Shown: positions 46,901 through 55,836 of the stretch, piece by piece
Position numbering within the stretch: the first letter of the stretch is position 1
How the letters are laid out: the number at the start of each line of letters is the position of its first letter
Source of the DNA: UBA1715 sp036752345
Lineage (GTDB): Bacteria > Bacteroidota > Bacteroidia > Bacteroidales > UBA1715
NCBI GenBank assembly: GCA_036752345.1
Contig: DAIOSV010000002.1
Coordinates: forward strand, 1 to 64,000
Reading direction: 5' to 3'
Length of the DNA: 64,000 nucleotides
Position numbers and translations under genes: made by a program
The notes under the pieces: model-generated
Seen by the model: the letters and a program-made list of their open reading frames with translations, nothing else
Told to the model about the DNA's origin: nothing
Database searches by the model: none

Positions 46901-47878
46901 ATGCTGTATCCATTAAAGTTTAAACATATATATAAAGACAAAATATGGGGTGGAAATCGTTTTGCCGAAATGCTTGGTCGTAAGGATGGAAATTCTGCTA
47001 CGTGTGGCGAAAGTTGGGAAATTTCAGCAGTACAAGACAATATCTCTGTGATATCCAACGGCTTCCTCAAAGGCAATGATTTACAAGAAGTAATAGAAGT
47101 ATATATGGACGAACTTGTAGGTCAAAAAGTCTACGAAAAGTTCGGCATAGAATTCCCACTTTTAATAAAATTCCTCGATTCTAACGATGTACTTTCTGTT
47201 CAGGTACATCCCGATGATGCGGTGGCAAAAGAACGCCACAAAGCATACGGAAAAACCGAGATGTGGTATGTGCTCAATGCAGAAAAAAATAGTGAGCTAA
47301 TCATTGGATTTGAGAAAAATTCGTCTCAACAAGAATTTGCTGAGGCAATAAAAAAACAAACTGTGCCACAATTGCTTCATTCTGAGGTGGTAAAGCAGGG
47401 TGATGTGTTTTTCTTGCCTGCCGGACGTGTGCATGCTATAGGCAAAGGGTTGCTCATAGCTGAAATACAACAAACGTCAGACGTAACGTATCGCATTTAC
47501 GATTGGGACCGAGTTGACGAACACGGAAATGGTCGCGAATTGCATCTTGATTTGGCTATGGATGTGATAGACTATGAAGCAAAAAATGATTACAAAACAC
47601 GCTATGATGCCAAAACAAATCAAACGACAAAGTTGGTCACGTCTCCGTATTTCCAAACAAATTATATAAAGTTTGACACTGCGGTGCAAAAGGATTATTA
47701 TGCTATTGATTCGTTTGTGATATATATGTGTCTTGAAGGTTCGGTTACTATCAATTTCGGAGGAAATTATGAAGAACAAATGGTGAAAGGTGAAACCGTT
47801 TTGATTCCGGCCGAATTGCATGAAGTTGAATTAACCCCGAAGGGCGAAGCACAAATTTTGGAAATTTATATTCCGTAA
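46901..47878 (+). CDS. manA: mannose-6-phosphate isomerase, type I
   Basis: A 325-residue zinc enzyme interconverting mannose-6-phosphate and fructose-6-phosphate, feeding GDP-mannose and surface glycans. Motifs are KDKIWGGNRF at the N-terminus, the zinc ligands in SVQVHPDD, the Glu in GKTEMWYVL, and the His in AGRVHAIGKG. Its presence in an operon with two glycosyltransferases fits a supply role for glycan synthesis. It ends 2 bp before the DUF3109 gene. Confidence 0.94.
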   Translation: MLYPLKFKHIYKDKIWGGNRFAEMLGRKDGNSATCGESWEISAVQDNISVISNGFLKGNDLQEVIEVYMDELVGQKVYEKFGIEFPLLIKFLDSNDVLSVQVHPDDAVAKERHKAYGKTEMWYVLNAEKNSELIIGFEKNSSQQEFAEAIKKQTVPQLLHSEVVKQGDVFFLPAGRVHAIGKGLLIAEIQQTSDVTYRIYDWDRVDEHGNGRELHLDLAMDVIDYEAKNDYKTRYDAKTNQTTKLVTSPYFQTNYIKFDTAVQKDYYAIDSFVIYMCLEGSVTINFGGNYEEQMVKGETVLIPAELHEVELTPKGEAQILEIYIP

Positions 47879-47880
47879 CC

Positions 47881-48465
47881 ATGATACAAATAGGAAAACA
47901 GATTGTTAGTCTTGATATATTTGAAAAAGAATTTTGTTGTGATATCTCAAAGTGTAAGGGAATTTGCTGTATAGAAGGTGATGCAGGAGCTCCTTTAACT
48001 GATTCTGAAATCGAAGATTATCAAAAATATCTTGACAAAATTTTGCCATATCTTTCTGAAAAGAATCAAGCGGCATTAAAGGAAAAGGGCGTTTTTTACC
48101 TTGATAGAGAGTATGAAAAGGTAACAACCTTGGTAGATTGTGCCGAATGTGCTTTTGTAGAACACAGCAATGGTGTATCGTGGTGTGCCATAGAACATGC
48201 GTATCGCGACGGAAAAATACCGGTACAAAAACCTATTTCTTGTCATTTATATCCAATTCGTTGTCATAGCTATAATGACTACGAGGCTTTAAATTATCAG
48301 CGTTGGAGCATATGCGCTGACGCGTTAGTGAAAGGACAGAAAGAAAAAATCAAAGTATATCAGTTTTTGAAAGAGCCACTTATTCGAAAATATGGAGTAG
48401 AATGGTACAACGAATTGCTCGCAATAGCCCAACAATGGGAGGCTCAAAAAAATGAGAAAAAGTAA
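47881..48465 (+). CDS. DUF3109 family cysteine-rich protein
   Basis: A 194-residue cytoplasmic protein with Cys clusters: FCCDISKCKGICC near the N-terminus, DCAECAF in the middle, then WCAIEHA, ISCHLYPIRC and ICADA. The spacing resembles YkgJ-type metal- or Fe-S-binding proteins and matches DUF3109, a family typical of Bacteroidota. Biochemical role is unknown. It overlaps the next gene by 14 bp. Confidence 0.88.
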   Translation: MIQIGKQIVSLDIFEKEFCCDISKCKGICCIEGDAGAPLTDSEIEDYQKYLDKILPYLSEKNQAALKEKGVFYLDREYEKVTTLVDCAECAFVEHSNGVSWCAIEHAYRDGKIPVQKPISCHLYPIRCHSYNDYEALNYQRWSICADALVKGQKEKIKVYQFLKEPLIRKYGVEWYNELLAIAQQWEAQKNEKK

Positions 48466-49402
48466 GCAATGTATACTGACCCTCTTTTTTTTATTTTGTT
48501 TTGTCGCAGCTAATGCACAAGAAGTCTTCACTGTTGTTTCTGACGACTCTATTTCTACAAAAAATAAACTGAATGTTCCCGGAATAATTTCCGTTTGTGC
48601 GGTTTCTCCAGCTATAATTACTGGCGTATATGTATATATGCATCACACGTGGTGGAGTGAAAAAGAAACCGCACTCCATTTCGACGATGGAAAAGATTTA
48701 ACGTATGCCTTAAATTTGGACAAACTTGGACATTATACGGCATCTTGTTTGGCCTCAAACGGTTTCTCCGACATTTTACGCGTGATTGGTTTCTCCGAAA
48801 ATACCTCGTTGTGGGGTGGCGCTGCCTTATCAACCGTTAATGCAACTATTATAGAGCTAAAAGATGGCTATGCACCATATTGGGGCTTTAGCCTTTACGA
48901 TGAGACAGCAAACATTTTAGGCGCATTCTATCCGGTGTTGCAGGCAAAAGTTCCCTTTTTCAAAAACATCAATTTCAAATGGAGTTATGATGTTGACTAT
49001 TCATACAATACCGTGTATTACAAATATAAGGTTGCAACCGAATCGGCAAGTGCATACTCGTTTATTGACGACTACGACCGTCAGTATTTTTGGATGACAT
49101 TTGACTGGGCATCTATTTTTTGCAAAGACAAGCCAAAGTATAAATTCCCGTATTGTATTGATTTTGCTATTGGATTCAGTGGTCAAAATATCAAAGCAGA
49201 ACAATATGGAGAGTTTGATCCGTCATATTCTGCCGCCGATACGCATCATCAGTTTTTTATCGGTCTTGATTTCAATTTGACAAAATTGTTCAAGAAGAAA
49301 AATGTAGCCTATTATGTCTGTAAATATGCCAACTTTTATCATTTGCCAATGCCCGCTTTACAAGTCGCTCCAAAGGCTAGAGGATATTGGATGATGTATT
49401 AA
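48452..49402 (+). CDS. DUF2279 family exported protein
   Basis: A 316-residue protein with a signal peptide (ending ANAQ). The central part matches the DUF2279 pattern: a WW motif near residue 70, DKLGHYTAS, then TIIELKDGYAPYWGFSLYDETANILG. The C-terminal third looks like amphipathic beta strands (FAIGFSGQNIKAEQYGEF), suggesting outer-membrane association. Function is unknown. It closes the GT4-GT2-ribBA-manA-DUF3109 operon with a 14-bp overlap. Confidence 0.82.
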   Translation: MRKSKQCILTLFFLFCFVAANAQEVFTVVSDDSISTKNKLNVPGIISVCAVSPAIITGVYVYMHHTWWSEKETALHFDDGKDLTYALNLDKLGHYTASCLASNGFSDILRVIGFSENTSLWGGAALSTVNATIIELKDGYAPYWGFSLYDETANILGAFYPVLQAKVPFFKNINFKWSYDVDYSYNTVYYKYKVATESASAYSFIDDYDRQYFWMTFDWASIFCKDKPKYKFPYCIDFAIGFSGQNIKAEQYGEFDPSYSAADTHHQFFIGLDFNLTKLFKKKNVAYYVCKYANFYHLPMPALQVAPKARGYWMMY

Positions 49403-49444
49403 CTAAAAGTGCATTTCTCCTTAATAATCACTGAAATAAATTTC

Positions 49445-49452
49445 TACCTTTG
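49445..49452 (+). promoter_or_regulatory. -7 element of MATE gene
   Basis: TACCTTTG, an exact TAnnTTTG match. The TTG at 49450 lies inside it, so the MATE start must be further down, probably TTG at 49471. Confidence 0.55.
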
Positions 49453-49470
49453 CGTCAAAATAAACAAACA

Positions 49471-50877
49471 TTGGCTGAACAAGGTGTGAGCACGATTGAG
49501 ACGGAATTGGGACAGAAGAATATTGGAAATCTTTTGTTGAAGTATTCTACGCCCGCAATCATAGCTACGGCGGCAACCTCAATCTATAACATTGTTGATA
49601 GAATTTTTATCGGGCAAATAGTCGGTCCTTTGGCTATTACCGGTATCACTATTGCGTTGCCCTTGATGAGTCTTATTTCTGCTTTTGGGACCTTGATAGG
49701 TTCGGGAGCTGCTACTATTATTTCAATCCGAATGGGCGAAAATCGCCGGGAAGATGCGTTGCGTACGTTGGCAAACGCCTTGATTTTGGATTTGATAATT
49801 AGTGTTGCTATTTCATTGTGTGGCCTAATTTTTCTTGATGAAATATTGTGCTTATTTGGCGCAAGCGATTTAACAATGCCCTATGCTAAAGCTTTTATGC
49901 AGATTATTTTTATAGGAACGCCAATTACACAATTGTTTTTCAGCCTTAATACCATAATGCGAGCATCGGGCTACCCGGCTAAAACAATGTGTCTGGTGTT
50001 GGTGTCAATGCTTGTAAATTTGTTGTTCGTCTACGTGCTCATATACAAATTGCATTTTGGTATAGAAGGTGCCGCAATAGCCACCATAGGTGGGCAATTT
50101 GTTGGATTAATATGGACGTTAACTCATTTCTGTAAATCGAAGTCAAATCTCCACTTTAAGGCGTTTGCCTTCTCGTTACGTTGGAATATTACGCGCCATA
50201 TTTTTTCAATTGGCATGTCGTCATTCCTTATTCATATTTGTTCGAGTGTAGTTGTGGCTATATTCAATTGGCAACTCAAAGACACAGGCGGCGATTACGC
50301 AATTGGTGCGTATGGAATAATCAATACGGTAGTGAATTTTGTGACAGCCATTGTACTTGGTTTGTCGCAAGGTATGCAACCTATTGTGGGATATAATTTT
50401 GGTGCAAAATCGCTTTCTCGTATGTTGCGAGCACTGTGGATGACAATCTGGGTTGGCACGGCAATTACCACATTGGGATTCATTTGTATGCGCTTGTTCC
50501 CGTTACAAATAGCACATTGCTTCACCAATGATATGGTTATGACCGATTTGATACGTTCCGGAATGATGATTTATACCGTTATGTTCCCTCTCATTGGGTT
50601 TCAAGTAGTCGTGTCTAATTTCTTTCAATCAATTGGTAAACCAAGAGTTTCAATCTTTTTATCAATCTCCCGCCAACTTTTATTTTTAGTTCCGGCGGTA
50701 TGTCTATTACCATACTTTTATAGTCTAGAAGGCATTTGGTATGCAATGCCCGTTGCCGACGTATTGTCAACAATCTTGACGGCAATCATGCTCATGTATT
50801 ATTACAAAAAATTGCCGAAAGAAGCGCGTCGGAAAAAAGTAAGCTACGAAAGCCTTACAACCTATTTGCCAGAATAG
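49471..50877 (+). CDS. MATE family efflux transporter
   Basis: A 468-residue, 12-helix MATE transporter that exports drugs or metabolites in exchange for Na+ or H+. The N-terminus MAEQGVSTIETELGQKNIGNLLLKYSTP and the helix 1 motif TAATSIYNIVDRIFIGQIVG are typical. The start is set to TTG 49471 because the open frame's first possible start (TTG 49450) is inside the promoter; no ATG occurs before residue Met72 of the longer frame, which would lose helix 1. Substrate is unknown. It is transcribed alone. Confidence 0.92.
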   Translation: MAEQGVSTIETELGQKNIGNLLLKYSTPAIIATAATSIYNIVDRIFIGQIVGPLAITGITIALPLMSLISAFGTLIGSGAATIISIRMGENRREDALRTLANALILDLIISVAISLCGLIFLDEILCLFGASDLTMPYAKAFMQIIFIGTPITQLFFSLNTIMRASGYPAKTMCLVLVSMLVNLLFVYVLIYKLHFGIEGAAIATIGGQFVGLIWTLTHFCKSKSNLHFKAFAFSLRWNITRHIFSIGMSSFLIHICSSVVVAIFNWQLKDTGGDYAIGAYGIINTVVNFVTAIVLGLSQGMQPIVGYNFGAKSLSRMLRALWMTIWVGTAITTLGFICMRLFPLQIAHCFTNDMVMTDLIRSGMMIYTVMFPLIGFQVVVSNFFQSIGKPRVSIFLSISRQLLFLVPAVCLLPYFYSLEGIWYAMPVADVLSTILTAIMLMYYYKKLPKEARRKKVSYESLTTYLPE

Positions 50878-51152
50878 GGCGAATCAGCCAATAGGAAGTC
50901 CGCATCAATTCTTGAGAGTTTGCGAAATAAAATTCTGTCGAAAATGATAGAATTAGGAATTTTTGCGTATTCTATAAAATTTACTTGTTATTCACTTTTG
51001 AAAATTATTTTGCTAAATTCTATGGCATGAGGGATAATTATCTGCCAAAAAAAGTATTAAAACCCAAAAAATGATGTATAAACTTGCTTAAAGGGGTGAA
51101 ATACCGAAGAACTTTTCAATGAAAATGAATAATATGCAATAAAATACAGCAT
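50878..51152. other. 275-bp spacer with a possible weak terminator
   Basis: AT-rich, with no gene recognised. AATTCTGTC (50931-50939) and GATAGAATT (50946-50954) can form a nine-pair hairpin with one G-U pair, followed by a short T run at 50959-50964; this may end the MATE transcript. Nothing else stands out. Confidence 0.4.
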
Positions 51153-51866
51153 ATGGAAAGTTTAACAAGCAAGGTGTGTGCCTTTGGAGATTCTGTCCTT
51201 AAAGGGATTGTTTTTGACAAGAAGACAGAAAAATACCAAGAGATAGAAAACAATTTTGCAAATTTAAGTTGTTCCACTTTTGGTGTGCCCATTACGAATT
51301 TCGGGAAATTCGGAAGTACGATAGATACGGTAGAAAAATCATTTCTGCGCTACTACGATAGGTTGAAGGATTATAAATATATCGTGTTTGAGTGCGGAGG
51401 AAACGATTGCGATTATAATTGGAAAGAAATTGCCGAAACCCCTGATCAAGATCATTATCCTCGTTGTACTATTGAACAGTTTACTGAAAAATATACGTTT
51501 TTGATTCAGAAGGTAAAAGAGATGGGAAAGGTACCTATTCTGTTGTCGTTGCCTCCTATTGATGCGGAGCGGTATTTGAATACCCTTTCTAAAACGTTGA
51601 ATAAAGGTAATATACTTAAATGGCTCGAAGGATATGTGCAGCATATCACTAATTGGCATGAACGTTATAATTTGGAAGTGTTTAAAATTGCCCGCGAAAA
51701 TGGTGTTGATATTATTGACATCACTTCGGTTTTCTTGGATATGAAAGATTATAGGAAATGCCTTTGTGACGATGGTATTCATCCCAACGAAGAAGGACAT
51801 ACGTTGATTGCCGAAACCATTAAAAAGTATATTGAAAATCGGTTTGGACTCGTCTCGCAAAACTAG
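51153..51866 (+). CDS. SGNH/GDSL hydrolase family protein
   Basis: A 237-residue esterase/lipase-like protein without a signal peptide. Block I is AFGDSVLKG with the nucleophile Ser near 14, block III is GGNDCDYNW (Gly-Asn-Asp oxyanion), and block V is DDGIHPNEEGH with the catalytic Asp and His. All catalytic elements are present. The family removes acyl or acetyl groups from lipids or carbohydrates. It is probably cytoplasmic and alone in its transcription unit. Confidence 0.9.
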   Translation: MESLTSKVCAFGDSVLKGIVFDKKTEKYQEIENNFANLSCSTFGVPITNFGKFGSTIDTVEKSFLRYYDRLKDYKYIVFECGGNDCDYNWKEIAETPDQDHYPRCTIEQFTEKYTFLIQKVKEMGKVPILLSLPPIDAERYLNTLSKTLNKGNILKWLEGYVQHITNWHERYNLEVFKIARENGVDIIDITSVFLDMKDYRKCLCDDGIHPNEEGHTLIAETIKKYIENRFGLVSQN

Positions 51867-51916
51867 CCTTTCGTCTATATTTGGAATAAAAAAGTGAATA
51901 AAATAACCTTCTCGTG

Positions 51917-51924
51917 TATTTTTG
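51917..51924 (+). promoter_or_regulatory. -7 element of PCMD/InlB-repeat gene
   Basis: TATTTTTG, an exact TAnnTTTG match, 19 bp before the ATG at 51943. A second exact match, TATATTTG, is at 51876-51883. Confidence 0.55.
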
Positions 51925-51942
51925 CTATTAAAATAAGATAAT

Positions 51943-54900
51943 ATGAAAAAATCTATACTTCTCGTATTGGTGGTATTTATGACCCACCTTTCTGTTTTCT
52001 CTCAAAATTATGGTACTCAAATCCCCAACTCCGATTTCGAAGCAGCGTGGAAAACCTATAGTGGTTCAAAGAATAGTGGCTCAGAACCCTATTGTTGGCA
52101 CTCAAGTATGTCGGCAAATGGCAGTAAGGCAGGTTATTTGAGCAATCAAATTTCTCAATCTACTCATGTTCGTCCTGGATCTCAGGGAATCCATTCAGTG
52201 GAAATAGATGCAAATGAAATAAATCTTATCATTACAAAAATTATTGCAAATGGTTCGTTGACAAATGGCCGTATGAATGCAGAAAGTACTACTGCAAGCA
52301 GTGATAATAACCATATGTACACTGACCGTGGTTCTAGTGAATTCTATACAAAAATAGAAACTGTCCCGGATTCCATAACTGCGTGGTTTTGTTTTTATAC
52401 ATCAAGTTCCTCGTATCAAGCTGCATTCCATGCTGCTGTACATGGTGATTCTGATTTTATTTTGTATGGTAATGGCAAAGATGGTGATGCTACGCAGCAG
52501 GTAGCCGATGCCAATTTGGAATATACACGCACAACTTCGTCAAGCTCTAATCTTGTGTGGGAAAGAAAGACGGTTCCTTTTGTTCCGAAAGGGAATTGTA
52601 CCAATCCACAATATATTTTGGTAACAATGGCAACCAATAAAACACCGGGTACCGGTAATTCGAGCGACTTTTTGCTAGTTGATGATATGGTGTTAATTTA
52701 TAACCCAACTTTGACTACCGGAACGCTTACGCAAACAAGTTATGAAGGTGAGGTTTCTCAGTCTATTCCTATTGAAGTACCCTTTACGCTAACGGGTTCT
52801 ATGAGTGTGAGCAACTTAAATGTTTCCGCAAATCAAGTGATAGCACAACTTTCCGATGCAAATGGAAGTTTTGACAATCCTACAGAAATTGGTCGCGTTA
52901 CTACCAATACAAGTGGAACTATTTCTGCTCAAATACCTTCATCGGTAGGTGCAGGCACGTACAAAGTGCGTGTAGTTTCTACCAACTATCCAATGACGGC
53001 AGCTCCGAGCGAATCTCAAATTACGGTTCGTCGTTATTACACGGTTGCGTTTGCCAATCTTGATCCAACTATTGGAACACTTTCGGGAGCAGGAAATTAT
53101 TATACCGACCAAAATTTGAACGTAACAATTTCGACAACACCAACTTCTACAGAGTACGCATTCCAATATTGGTACGAAAATGGAACTGCCGTATGGTTGG
53201 CTCCATCATATACTTTTAGTATTGACAAATCACACACATTCGAAGCGGTATATAAAAAACAATACAATATTTCAGTGTCAGCAACCGAAGGTGGTACGGT
53301 TATTCCAACGGGAAACAATTATTATCTTGAAGGAGATGGCGTAAGTTGTTCTGCAATGCCATTGCCTGGCTATAAATTTATAAATTGGACTGTCGATGAT
53401 GTTGAGGTTTCAAAAAGTCCAACATATAATTTCTTGGCAACGGGAAATATTTCGTTGACGGCCAATTTCAAAAAATATGTAACGATAGTTGCCGCTCCTA
53501 ATATTGCTGAAGCAGGTGCTGTTTCGGGGAATGGCGATATTTTGTGTGTCGGCGATTCGGCTACTATCTCACTCGTAGCAGTGTCTAACGATGCTGACCG
53601 ATATGAATTTGTAAGTTGGAACGAAGCTGATACTGTTGTTTCTACAGCAGCTTCATATACGTTTAAAACTGCGACAAATCGCACGTTCGTCGCATATTTT
53701 GTCACACGATACATGATTACCGCTACATCGTCTTCTGAGGTAGGTGGAACCGTTGCGGGTTCTGGTTCCTATCGCTCGGGAAGTAGCGCACAACTCACTG
53801 CTTTTGCCAACGATGGCTTCCGTTTTTCAGGTTGGTATGAGGCTGATACGTTGTTCTCTCAACAACAATCAATAGTTATCAATCCATCTGCCGATAGAAC
53901 TTTTGTGGCTCAATTTATAGAACAAGATACGGTAACCGTTTCGTCAAATAGTGCGAATGGAGTTGTTGTTTCCGGAGAAGGTGTCTTCGATAAGGGAACT
54001 TCTGTTACCGTAACAGCTGAACCAAAGACCGGATATACGTTCCAAGGATGGACACTCAATAATTCTGTGGTTTCTACCGATGTAACATATTCGTTTGTAG
54101 TAAATTCTTCGGTAACCTTGGTTGCCAATGTGATAGAAATTCCACAATATCAAATTTCGGCTATCTCTCAACCAACGCAAGGTGGTACTATTTCCGGAGC
54201 AGGAACGTACTACGAGCAAGCAACGGTTACGCTTACCGCTACACCAAATCAAGGCTACAACTTTGTGAATTGGACCGAAGGCGGTGTTGAGGTTTCAACA
54301 GAAAATACAATTCCCTTCAATGCTATTCAAAATCGTTCGCTTGTTGCCAATTTTGAAGCGCAGTATGTTGGATATACGGTTACGTTACAAAATACAGTCG
54401 GTGGAACGGTATCGGGGGCAGGTTTGTTCGAGGCAAATTCTTCGGTAACAATTACCGCTACTCCTGATGCGAAATACACATTCTCCGGATGGCAAGATAC
54501 AACAGGAACTTTAGTTTCTACCGATGCTTCTCTCTCGTTTACTATCACGTCCGACACAATACTTAATGCGGTGTTTGAACGTCAATATCAATCATTCCAA
54601 GTATCGGTAACGTCTGCTAATGAAATAGCTGGAACGGTACTGGGTGCCAATCAATATCAAGAAGAATCAACCGTGGTGGTAACCGCCGTGCCTAATGCAG
54701 GCTATCGTTTTGCACAATGGGAAGAAAATGGTGTAGCGGTAAGTACTAGTGCTGAATATTCATTTGTGTGTTCTCAAGCACGAAACCTCACAGCAACGTT
54801 TGTTAAGGTCTATACCGTTACTGTTGCCAATTTTGAAGGAGGATCGGTTAAAGGATTGAAAACGGGTGTTTTTGATGAGAATACATCGGTAACGTTGGCT

Positions 54901-55734
54901 GTTGTTGTTGACGATACACATCGTTTTGTTGCATGGCGCGATGCTGACGCTGATACTGTTATTACTACTTCGGCAACATATACCTTTACAGCTACTGCGA
55001 ACAGAAATCTTGCCGTAGAGTTACAACAAAAGGCAGCATTATATACCATCTTGGTATCATTGGGTGGAAAGGTTTCCGGTATAAGCAATAGACAGTATGA
55101 AGCAGGAGAAACTATTACCCTGATTGCAACGCCCGCACAAGGATATTTGTTTAGAGGTTGGGTACAAGACGGCATAATTATCAGCACCGATGTAACGCTT
55201 ACGTTTGTTGCTTCGGCAAGTGTCAATATTTATGCGGAATTTATTCCTGAACCAAAGCCTGTTGAAGTATCAGTTGCCGTAAACGATGATACATTTGGTA
55301 CGGTAATCGGTACAGGTTCGTACACCGAGGGCGATGATGTTATGCTTATAGCTACACCGACATCGGGATACGAGTTTGTTTCGTGGGTACAAGATGGCAA
55401 AAAGTTGTCAAATTTGTCAACGTTATATTTCACCGCAACCGAATCATGTACCATAGAGGCTACATTCCGCTACATTGAAAAAACCGGAATTGACCAATAC
55501 GAGCACTATTCTTGTTCTATATATCCAAATCCCGTTTCTTCAGTGTTATACATCCAATCAGAGGACGAAATAGAAATGGTGAAATTAACGTCGCTTTCGG
55601 GTGCTGTGGTATATCAAGCTGAGGTATTTGACCATATTCATCAAATTGATGTTACAGCATACAAACAAGGTGTGTATGTGCTTGTAGTTACGAGCAATGG
55701 TGAATCATTTACACAAACCGTGCTTATTCAATAG
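51943..55734 (+). CDS. T9SS-exported protein with PCMD-like domain and 11 InlB-type repeats
   Basis: A 1263-residue surface protein. A signal peptide (ending SVFSQ) is followed by a PCMD-like putative carbohydrate domain (about 22-255): PNSDFEAAW, then RPGSQGIHSVEI and PDSITAWFCF. A short Ig-like segment follows (about 262-360). Then come 11 divergent InlB B-type repeats (about 365-1180), each with a pattern like GGTVSGAG, then TPNxGYxFxxW, then VSTxxxYxF. The end (about 1191-1263; IYPNPVSSVLYIQ to GVYVLVV) is a type A T9SS sorting signal. It is likely a surface adhesin or glycan-binding protein. It has its own promoter and terminator. Confidence 0.88.
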   Translation: MKKSILLVLVVFMTHLSVFSQNYGTQIPNSDFEAAWKTYSGSKNSGSEPYCWHSSMSANGSKAGYLSNQISQSTHVRPGSQGIHSVEIDANEINLIITKIIANGSLTNGRMNAESTTASSDNNHMYTDRGSSEFYTKIETVPDSITAWFCFYTSSSSYQAAFHAAVHGDSDFILYGNGKDGDATQQVADANLEYTRTTSSSSNLVWERKTVPFVPKGNCTNPQYILVTMATNKTPGTGNSSDFLLVDDMVLIYNPTLTTGTLTQTSYEGEVSQSIPIEVPFTLTGSMSVSNLNVSANQVIAQLSDANGSFDNPTEIGRVTTNTSGTISAQIPSSVGAGTYKVRVVSTNYPMTAAPSESQITVRRYYTVAFANLDPTIGTLSGAGNYYTDQNLNVTISTTPTSTEYAFQYWYENGTAVWLAPSYTFSIDKSHTFEAVYKKQYNISVSATEGGTVIPTGNNYYLEGDGVSCSAMPLPGYKFINWTVDDVEVSKSPTYNFLATGNISLTANFKKYVTIVAAPNIAEAGAVSGNGDILCVGDSATISLVAVSNDADRYEFVSWNEADTVVSTAASYTFKTATNRTFVAYFVTRYMITATSSSEVGGTVAGSGSYRSGSSAQLTAFANDGFRFSGWYEADTLFSQQQSIVINPSADRTFVAQFIEQDTVTVSSNSANGVVVSGEGVFDKGTSVTVTAEPKTGYTFQGWTLNNSVVSTDVTYSFVVNSSVTLVANVIEIPQYQISAISQPTQGGTISGAGTYYEQATVTLTATPNQGYNFVNWTEGGVEVSTENTIPFNAIQNRSLVANFEAQYVGYTVTLQNTVGGTVSGAGLFEANSSVTITATPDAKYTFSGWQDTTGTLVSTDASLSFTITSDTILNAVFERQYQSFQVSVTSANEIAGTVLGANQYQEESTVVVTAVPNAGYRFAQWEENGVAVSTSAEYSFVCSQARNLTATFVKVYTVTVANFEGGSVKGLKTGVFDENTSVTLAVVVDDTHRFVAWRDADADTVITTSATYTFTATANRNLAVELQQKAALYTILVSLGGKVSGISNRQYEAGETITLIATPAQGYLFRGWVQDGIIISTDVTLTFVASASVNIYAEFIPEPKPVEVSVAVNDDTFGTVIGTGSYTEGDDVMLIATPTSGYEFVSWVQDGKKLSNLSTLYFTATESCTIEATFRYIEKTGIDQYEHYSCSIYPNPVSSVLYIQSEDEIEMVKLTSLSGAVVYQAEVFDHIHQIDVTAYKQGVYVLVVTSNGESFTQTVLIQ
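53035..55480 (+). repeat. array of 11 InlB B-type repeats in coding sequence
   Basis: Eleven tandem units of about 70-78 residues each, diverged in DNA sequence but sharing the GTVSG and W-E-x-G-x-x-V-S-T patterns. All remain in frame, which argues for selection on the repeat fold rather than recent slippage. Confidence 0.85.
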
Positions 55735-55765
55735 AAGTTCTAAGAATTCATAATAATTCAATGCC

Positions 55766-55803
55766 ATCGGGAGGGAACAAAACTGTTTTCTCCCGATTTT
55801 TTT
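55766..55803 (+). terminator. intrinsic terminator of PCMD/InlB gene
   Basis: ATCGGGAG (55766-55773) pairs with CTCCCGAT (55790-55797), with more inner pairs and a T run. It lies 31 bp after the stop. Confidence 0.9.
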
Positions 55804-55836
55804 GCAACAATACGAAGGAAGGGGAAACCAACCGTC

